From NCBI RefSeq assembly GCF_028649475.1, contig NZ_JAQSIP010000001.1, forward strand, positions 434,001 to 498,000: a stretch of DNA of 64,000 nucleotides. The letters run 5' to 3'. The DNA comes from Curvibacter cyanobacteriorum (GTDB taxonomy: Bacteria > Pseudomonadota > Gammaproteobacteria > Burkholderiales > Burkholderiaceae_C). Shown here piece after piece: positions 58,850 to 64,000 of the stretch; positions within the stretch are counted from its first letter, which is position 1; every line of letters begins with the position of its first letter. A program made the position numbers and the translations under genes. The notes beneath the pieces were generated by a model. It saw only the letters and a program-made list of their open reading frames with translations, made no database searches and had not been told where the DNA came from.

Positions 58850-58898
58850 GGCTTGTGTTTCCCAGGTTGGAAGGGGTCGTTGATCAGGGGCAGCGGGC

Positions 58899-59858
58899 TC
58901 AGCGGCAGGGCACGCCTGGCAGCACGCACAGCATTTCATACAGCAGGTTGGCCGCCAACAGGGCGGTGTTGCCGCTGCTGTCGTAGGGCGGGCTGACCTC
59001 AACGAGGTCGCAGCCTATCACGTTCAGGCCGCGGCAGCCGCGCACGATCTCAAGGCCTTGCGCCACGCTCAAACCGCCGATTTCAGGGGTGCCGGTGCCA
59101 CCGGCAAAGCTGGGGTCGAGGCCGTCGATGTCGAAGCTGATGTAAACCGGGTGGTCGGGGCCGATGCGCTCGCGCACCTGGGCCATCAGCGGTGTCAATG
59201 ACTGCCACCAGACCTCGTGGGCCGGCACCACCGTGAAGCCCTGCTGGCGCGGCCAGTCAAAGTCGTCGCTCGCGTAGCCGGTGCCGCGCAGACCGATCTG
59301 CCACACCTTGTCGCCCGCCAACAGGCCTTCTTCGACGGCGCGGCGGAAGGGCGTGCCGTGGGCGATGGGCTCGCCGAACATGTGCTCGTTGACGTCGGCA
59401 TGGGCGTCGACGTGGATCAGCGCCACCGGGCCATGGCGCTGCGCCACGGCGCGCAGGATGGGCAGGGCAATGGTGTGGTCGCCGCCTAGGGTCAGTGGCG
59501 TGCAGCCATGGGCCAGCACGTCGCGGTAGTAGGCCTCGATGAGCTCGACCGACTTGCTCAGCGAGTACGGGTTGATCGGCACGTCGCCCAGGTCGGCCAC
59601 CTGCAGGGCGTCAAATGGCGCGGCACCGGTGGCCATGTTGTAAGGGCGCAGCAGGCAGGACTCGGCGCGGATCTGGCGCGGTCCGAAGCGGGCGCCTGAT
59701 CGGTTCGAGGTGCCCAGGTCCAGTGGCACGCCAATGAAGGCGGCGTCCAGGCCTTGCGCGGTGCTGGCGACGGGCAGGCGCATCATGCTGGCCAGGCCGC
59801 CAAAGCGCGGCATGGTGTTGCCGCCCAGGGGTTGGTTGAGGTCCGATGGGGTGGTCAT
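58899..59858 (-). CDS. Ureohydrolase: agmatinase or guanidinobutyrase
   Basis: A 319-residue manganese ureohydrolase. Metal ligands are in GGDHTIALP, HVDAHADVNEH and SFDIDGLDPSF, and all are intact. It releases urea from a guanidino compound. The N-terminus NQPLGGNTMPRFGGLASMMRL resembles guanidinobutyrase/guanidinopropionase as I remember them, more than E. coli agmatinase. With gabD next door, 4-guanidinobutyrate to GABA is the better fit, but agmatine to putrescine is possible. The start MTTPSDLNQPLGGN is family-like. It sits 29 bases after potC. Confidence 0.88.
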   Translation of the reverse strand: MTTPSDLNQPLGGNTMPRFGGLASMMRLPVASTAQGLDAAFIGVPLDLGTSNRSGARFGPRQIRAESCLLRPYNMATGAAPFDALQVADLGDVPINPYSLSKSVELIEAYYRDVLAHGCTPLTLGGDHTIALPILRAVAQRHGPVALIHVDAHADVNEHMFGEPIAHGTPFRRAVEEGLLAGDKVWQIGLRGTGYASDDFDWPRQQGFTVVPAHEVWWQSLTPLMAQVRERIGPDHPVYISFDIDGLDPSFAGGTGTPEIGGLSVAQGLEIVRGCRGLNVIGCDLVEVSPPYDSSGNTALLAANLLYEMLCVLPGVPCR

Positions 59859-59887
59859 GGGGAGGGCTGGGGTGGTCTCAGGGCGGC

Positions 59888-60709
59888 TCAGCGCTTGCGC
59901 CCGCGCAGCCATTCGAGGGCCAGCAACAGGCTGGTGGTGAACAGGATCAGCAGCGTGGCCACGGCGGCGATGGTGGGCGAGATGTTCTCGCGGATGCCGG
60001 TGAACATCTGACGCGGCAGCGTGGCTTGTTCGGCACCGGCCAGGAACAGGGTCACCACGACTTCGTCAAACGAGGTCGCAAAGGCAAACAGGGCGCCTGA
60101 GATCACCCCCGGGGCGATCACCGGCAAGGTGATGCGGAAGAACGTGTTGAACGGGGTCTCCCCCAGGCTCAGTGAGGCGCGCACCAGGTTGTGGTTGAAG
60201 CCCGCCAGCGTGGCCAGCACCGTGGTCAGCACAAAGGGCGCACCCAGCGCGGCGTGCACGATGATCAGGCCCAGGTAGCTGTCGGCCAGGCCCAGTGGCG
60301 CAAAGTACAGGTAGGCGGCCACGCCGACCACCACGATGGGCACCACCATGGGCGCGATCAGGATGCCCATCAACAAGCCCTTGAACGGGAAGCTGGCGCG
60401 CGACAGACCCACCGCCGCCAAGGTGCCCAGCGTGGTGGCAATCAGCGTGGCGGCGGGCGCCACCATGAAGCTGTTGCGCGTGGCGCGGGCCCATTCGGGC
60501 GATTCGAACAGGTGGGTGTACCACTTGGTCGACCAGCCCGGGATCGGGTAGGCCAGGAACGAGCTGTCCGAGAACGACAGCGGCACCATCACCAGGATCG
60601 GGGCCAGCAGGAACACCAGCACCAACACACAAACGAGGCGCACCAGCCACCAGCCGGCCTTGTCGGCCGCCGTGGCATAGAGGGGGAACACAGGCATTTT
60701 GATTGACAT
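59888..60709 (-). CDS. potC: Polyamine-type ABC transporter permease (PotC-like)
   Basis: A 273-residue inner-membrane permease with six predicted helices. The EAA loop appears as ASLSLGETPFNTFFRITLP, and SFDEVVVTLFLAG is a PotC hallmark. It pairs with PotB and the PotA ATPase to import a polyamine-like substrate. I start at MSIKMPVFPLYATA, since the upstream frame reads through the intergenic repeat. The repeat array separates it from potB, 203 bases away. Confidence 0.92.
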   Translation of the reverse strand: MSIKMPVFPLYATAADKAGWWLVRLVCVLVLVFLLAPILVMVPLSFSDSSFLAYPIPGWSTKWYTHLFESPEWARATRNSFMVAPAATLIATTLGTLAAVGLSRASFPFKGLLMGILIAPMVVPIVVVGVAAYLYFAPLGLADSYLGLIIVHAALGAPFVLTTVLATLAGFNHNLVRASLSLGETPFNTFFRITLPVIAPGVISGALFAFATSFDEVVVTLFLAGAEQATLPRQMFTGIRENISPTIAAVATLLILFTTSLLLALEWLRGRKR

Positions 60710-60746
60710 CGCGCTTCTTTCAATTGGGGATACGGAGCAGCCGGCC

Positions 60747-60905
60747 GCCGGGCCGCCCCAAGGCGGGCTGGGCCCCCTTGGGGGGCAGCGAACACACGCA
60801 GTAAGTGGGCGTGGGGGGCATGCCAGCCCGCTGCCGGGCCGCCCCAAAGCGGGCTGGGGCCCCCTCGGGGGGCAGCGAACACACGCAGTGAGTGAGCGTG
60901 GGGGT
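60747..60905. repeat. Two-copy GC-rich intergenic repeat, 86-base period
   Basis: Two copies of a roughly 71-base element lie at 60747-60817 and 60833-60905, differing at a handful of positions. Each has the form GCCGGGCCGCCCCAA, then a C-run/G-run hairpin, then GCAGCGAACACACGCAGT and GAGCGTGGGG. They fill most of the gap between potB and potC. From memory, this family of elements is dispersed in Comamonadaceae genomes, but that was not checked here. Confidence 0.8.
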
Positions 60906-60912
60906 CATACTT

Positions 60913-62160
60913 TTAGCCCAGACTGAGTTCTGCTTTGCCGATGCGGCGGTACACGCCGTAGAGCAGCAGCGTGGCGGCCAGCAGCAGAGCGCCCAGTGCG
61001 CAGGCCATGCCCCAGTTCACTTCCACGTTGGTGTAGCGGGCGATGTAGTAGCTCAGCATCTGGTCGTCTGCACCGCCGAGCAGGGCCGGGGTCACGTAGT
61101 AGCCAATCGACAGGATGAAGACCAGCAGGGCGCCGGCGCCGATGCCGGGGTAGGTTTGCGGCACGTAGACGCGGAAGAAGGCGGCCAGCGGCGAGCTGCC
61201 CAGCGACACGGCGGCCCGCAGGTAGGTGGGGGGCACGCTCTTCATCACGCTGTACAGCGGCAGGATCATGAAGGGCAGCAGGATGTGCACCATGGCGATC
61301 ACCACACCGGTGCGGTTGAACAGCAGGGGCAGCGGTTCGCTGACCAGGCCCAGGCCCATCAGGCCGCGGTTGACCAGGCCCTCGGACTGCAGCAGCACGA
61401 TCCAGGCGGCCACGCGGACCAGGATCGAGGTCCAGAACGGCACCAGCACGACGATCATCAGCACATTGGCGCGGCGCTCGGGCAAGGAGGCCAGCCACCA
61501 GGCCAGCGGGTAGGCCAGCAGCAGGCAGATCACCGTCACCACCAGGCTGATGTGAAACGTGCGCAGCAGGATGGCGCCAAAGGCGCGCTGGTCTTCGGGC
61601 ATGCGCTCGACCTGGCCCTGCGCGTCGCGCTTGAGGTCGACCGAGGCCAGCAGGTAGTCGGGCGTCCAGCGCGAACCGTTCTTGGCAATCGCCTGCCAGA
61701 AGCTGGGCTGGCCCCAGCGGGCGTCGGCCTGCAGCAGGCGCTCGCGCACCTCGTCGGGGCTGCCCGCCATGGGCAGCGAGCGGTAAGCGCCCATCACCAG
61801 CGAGCGGGCGCCGGGCACTTCGGAATTGAGGCGCCGCGCCAGTTGACCGGCGTCGGCGCTGTCGGGCAGGTGGGCCAGGTCGCGCATCAGCGCGGCGTAG
61901 GCCGAGGCGCCCGGGGCCTCGCGCCCGTCCCAGCCGTCCAGGGCGCGGACGGTCTGGGGCAGGGCATTGGCGACTTCCGGGTTTTCCACCGCGCGCTGCA
62001 GCAGCGCCACGATGGGGACCAGCAGGGTCAGGAGCAAGAACACCAGCAAGGGCAGGGTCAGCCCGAACGCCCGCCATTGGCGGCGCGACTCTGCGCGGGA
62101 GAGGGCGCGGCGCAGGGCGCCGGGCTCAGCGCCATCGAGGGCGGGAAGGGTGTCTGCCAT
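60913..62160 (-). CDS. potB: Polyamine-type ABC transporter permease (PotB-like) with large insertion
   Basis: A 415-residue permease, longer than PotB of E. coli (285). After the first helix (LTLPLLVFLLLTLLVPIVALL) a soluble stretch of about 140 residues (roughly 57-195) precedes the remaining helices. The EAA loop is RAAVSLGSSPLAAFFRVYVP. The inserted part should face the periplasm. It is 48 bases after potD in the operon. The function of the insertion is unknown. Confidence 0.92.
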   Translation of the reverse strand: MADTLPALDGAEPGALRRALSRAESRRQWRAFGLTLPLLVFLLLTLLVPIVALLQRAVENPEVANALPQTVRALDGWDGREAPGASAYAALMRDLAHLPDSADAGQLARRLNSEVPGARSLVMGAYRSLPMAGSPDEVRERLLQADARWGQPSFWQAIAKNGSRWTPDYLLASVDLKRDAQGQVERMPEDQRAFGAILLRTFHISLVVTVICLLLAYPLAWWLASLPERRANVLMIVVLVPFWTSILVRVAAWIVLLQSEGLVNRGLMGLGLVSEPLPLLFNRTGVVIAMVHILLPFMILPLYSVMKSVPPTYLRAAVSLGSSPLAAFFRVYVPQTYPGIGAGALLVFILSIGYYVTPALLGGADDQMLSYYIARYTNVEVNWGMACALGALLLAATLLLYGVYRRIGKAELSLG

Positions 62161-62208
62161 GGGGTCGGGGCTCCGTCGTCTACTCAGGGTCGGTCAGGGG
62201 GCGGGGGC

Positions 62209-63240
62209 TTACTGGGTGGCCCAGGCAGCGAATCGCTTCTCCAGCGCTTCGCCTTGGTCGGCCCAGAAGCTGACGTTGAACTGCAGCGCTTCCTTGGCGT
62301 TGCTGGCCGAGGTCGGCAGGTCGTCCAGCACCTTCTTGTCGAGCTTGGCGAGGGCCTTGGTGTTGGTCGGGCCATAGGCGATGTTTTGCGCGTACACGGC
62401 CTGGTTGTTGGCCTGGGTGCCGAAGGCCAGGAACTTCATGGCCAGGTCCTTGTTCGGGGCGCCCTTCGGGATGACCCAGTAGTCCAGGTCGTAGATGCCG
62501 CCCGGCCAGTAGATCTTCAGGTTGCGGCCTTCGCGGTTGGCGGCGTCGATGCGGCCGTTGTAGACCGTGCTCAGCACCACGTCGCCGGCGACCAGGAACT
62601 GCGGCGCCTGGGCACCGGCTTCCCACCACTGGATGTTGGGCTTGAGGTCGGTCAGCTTCTTGAACGCGCGGTCGGCGCCTTCCTTGGTGGCCAGCACCTT
62701 GTAGACGTCGGCGGGCTTGACGCCGTCGGCGATCAGCGCGAACTCGAGGTTGTAGCGGGCGCCCTTGCGCATGCCGCGCTTGCCCGGGATCTTCTTGGTG
62801 TCAAAGAAGTCGGCCCAGCTGCTCGGGGCGGTCTTGAGCTTGTCGCCGTTGTAGGCCATGACGGTGGACCACACGAACACGCCGACACCGCACTCGGTCA
62901 CCGCGGCGGGCAGGAAGTCGGCCTTGTCGCCGATCTTGCTGTAGTCAAGCTTCTCGAACAGGCCTTCATCGCAGCCGCGCACTGCATCGGGCGACTCGAC
63001 TTCCACCACGTCCCAGGTGACCTTCTTGGTCTCCACCATGGCCTTGATCTTGGCTTGCTCGCCGTTGTACTCGACGGCCACCACCTTGGTGCCGGTCTTT
63101 TCGAAGGGCTCGTAATAGGCCTTCTTCTGGGCGTTGGCGTTGGCACCGCCGAAGTTGACGATGGTCAGTTGCTGCTGCGCAAAGCTGGGCAGCGCCACGC
63201 AGGCGGCCAGGGCGGCACAGGTGATCAGGCTCTTTTTCAT
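62209..63240 (-). CDS. potD: Polyamine-type ABC transporter substrate-binding protein (PotD-like)
   Basis: A 343-residue periplasmic binding protein. The signal peptide is MKKSLITCAALAACVALPSF and the mature protein starts near AQQQLTIVNFGG. WDVVEVESPDA and AGDVVLSTVYNGR are typical of PotD/PotF and spermidine/putrescine or related ligands. The start is preceded by AAGGAAC. It lies 88 bases after potA and 48 before potB. The ligand may be a guanidino compound given the downstream ureohydrolase. Confidence 0.92.
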   Translation of the reverse strand: MKKSLITCAALAACVALPSFAQQQLTIVNFGGANANAQKKAYYEPFEKTGTKVVAVEYNGEQAKIKAMVETKKVTWDVVEVESPDAVRGCDEGLFEKLDYSKIGDKADFLPAAVTECGVGVFVWSTVMAYNGDKLKTAPSSWADFFDTKKIPGKRGMRKGARYNLEFALIADGVKPADVYKVLATKEGADRAFKKLTDLKPNIQWWEAGAQAPQFLVAGDVVLSTVYNGRIDAANREGRNLKIYWPGGIYDLDYWVIPKGAPNKDLAMKFLAFGTQANNQAVYAQNIAYGPTNTKALAKLDKKVLDDLPTSASNAKEALQFNVSFWADQGEALEKRFAAWATQ

Positions 63241-63328
63241 GGCACGGGTTCCTTGAGGTTGGGGGAAAGAAAATCGACGAACAGAAAGGGTTGAACGCAG
63301 GCCGGGGGCCGCGCTGGGGGGCGCCGGC

Positions 63329-64000
63329 TCAGACGGCATACAAACGGGTGGAGGGCGCTTCGAACACCAGACGCACCGCCTCGCCCGCCTGCGGGTGGGG
63401 GTTGCTGTCGGCGCGGGTCAGCGGCACCTTGACGGTGGCTTCGGCCTGGCCGGCGCCCAGCGCGCACAACAGGCGCAGGTGGTCGCCGTAGTAGATGGCG
63501 CGGGCCACCCGGGCGTCCAGCGCGTTGGCCGGAGCGGGACCGCCCACCGGCTGCAAGGCAATGCGCTCGGGTCGCACACAGGCCTCGACCGCGGCCCCTG
63601 CCGCAGCGCGGTTGACGTTGACGCCTTGCAGGCATTGGCCGTCGGGCAGGCGCAGGGTGTTCTGGCCTTCCAGCGTGCCCTTGAGCACCGTGCTGTCACC
63701 CACAAAGCCCGCCACGAAGCGGTTGGCCGGGGTTTCGTACAAGGCTTCGGGCGAGGCCAGGTGCTGGATCACGCCTTCGTTGAAGACGGCCACGCGGTCG
63801 CTCATGGTCAGCGCTTCGCCCTGGTCGTGGGTCACGTAGACAAAGGTCACCCCCAGTTGGCGGTGCAGCTCCTTCAGCTCGATCTGCATGTGCTCGCGCA
63901 ACTGCTTGTCCAGCGCGCCCAGCGGTTCGTCCATCAGCACCAGCTGCGGCTCGAACACCAGGGCCCGGGCCAAGGCCACACGCTGCTGCTGACCACCCGA
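63329..64000 (-). CDS. potA: Polyamine-type ABC transporter ATPase (PotA-like), N-terminus cut by window edge
   Basis: The C-terminal 223 residues of the ATPase, starting within the signature [14 protein letters not shown]. Walker B and D-loop are [12 protein letters not shown], the H-loop is [16 protein letters not shown], and the TOBE domain follows. The Walker A site lies beyond the window. It is the first gene of the operon potA-potD-potB-potC-ureohydrolase-gabD as seen here. Confidence 0.94.
   Translation of the reverse strand, partial: SGGQQQRVALARALVFEPQLVLMDEPLGALDKQLREHMQIELKELHRQLGVTFVYVTHDQGEALTMSDRVAVFNEGVIQHLASPEALYETPANRFVAGFVGDSTVLKGTLEGQNTLRLPDGQCLQGVNVNRAAAGAAVEACVRPERIALQPVGGPAPANALDARVARAIYYGDHLRLLCALGAGQAEATVKVPLTRADSNPHPQAGEAVRLVFEAPSTRLYAV

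Noticed and set aside
60720-60912. Small open frames running through the intergenic repeat between potB and potC
   Set aside because: Both copies give similar Pro/Cys-containing frames starting with ATG, which reflect the repeat itself; no ribosome-binding site or domain was seen.
60892-63294. An 800-codon plus-strand open frame opposite potB and potD
   Set aside because: His/Gln/Val/Gly-rich composition without motifs; the real genes on the minus strand have strong family signatures.

Overview
The window is high-GC chromosomal DNA of a betaproteobacterium, most probably of the family Comamonadaceae (order Burkholderiales). This is inferred from the protein families (a BktB-type thiolase, a pyruvate dehydrogenase operon whose E3 carries a lipoyl domain, a Bug-type binding protein, and the beta-proteobacterial proteasome homologue BPH), from Ala/Pro-rich linkers, and from a GC-rich intergenic repeat of a type I associate with this family. 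No rRNA, phage, transposase, CRISPR array or plasmid function was seen. One tRNA gene is present and nearly every base belongs to ordinary, densely packed genes.

Layout. 1-11.7 kb, minus strand: a thiolase cut by the window edge, an SDR oxidoreductase, an RluA-type pseudouridine synthase, a PAS hybrid histidine kinase, a secreted glutaredoxin-like protein, an M3 oligopeptidase, folD, and a FixJ-type response regulator with its membrane histidine kinase. 11.9-18.8 kb, plus strand: aceE-aceF-BPH-lpdA, the pyruvate dehydrogenase complex with a proteasome-like peptidase inserted between E2 and E3, closed by a clear terminator. 19-26.7 kb: single genes (EVE domain protein, FMN reductase, GNAT, OsmC, MocR regulator, Bug binding protein, NlpC/P60 peptidase, isochorismatase-like hydrolase, HD-GYP protein). 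27-33.5 kb: prpE, a DUF1345 membrane protein and a five-PAS GGDEF-EAL protein.

33.7-40.1 kb: an alkylation-repair operon on the minus strand (Ada/AraC/AlkA fusion, ogt, DMT transporter), then phosphomannomutase and waaA for envelope sugars. 40.2-47.9 kb, minus strand: a six-gene efflux operon tetR-adaptor-RND pump-PIMT-like methyltransferase-rhodanese-tolC with a well-formed promoter and operator. 48-55.8 kb: msrA, a DUF2946-like small protein followed by a ZnuD-like TonB receptor, an AEC transporter, pdxH, a second RluA-type synthase, a RidA-family protein and tRNA-Gly(CCC). 55.9-64 kb: an OprB-type porin, then a minus-strand operon potA-potD-potB-potC-ureohydrolase-gabD that probably imports and degrades a polyamine or guanidino compound to succinate.

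The most unusual item is the BPH gene embedded in the pyruvate dehydrogenase operon. A 17-codon mini-ORF fills the gap between aceF and BPH, so that aceF, mini-ORF, BPH and lpdA meet at three successive ATGA stop/start overlaps. Starts were re-chosen from ribosome-binding sites and family lengths where the longest frame looked too long. All functions are inferred by reading the sequence, without database searches.
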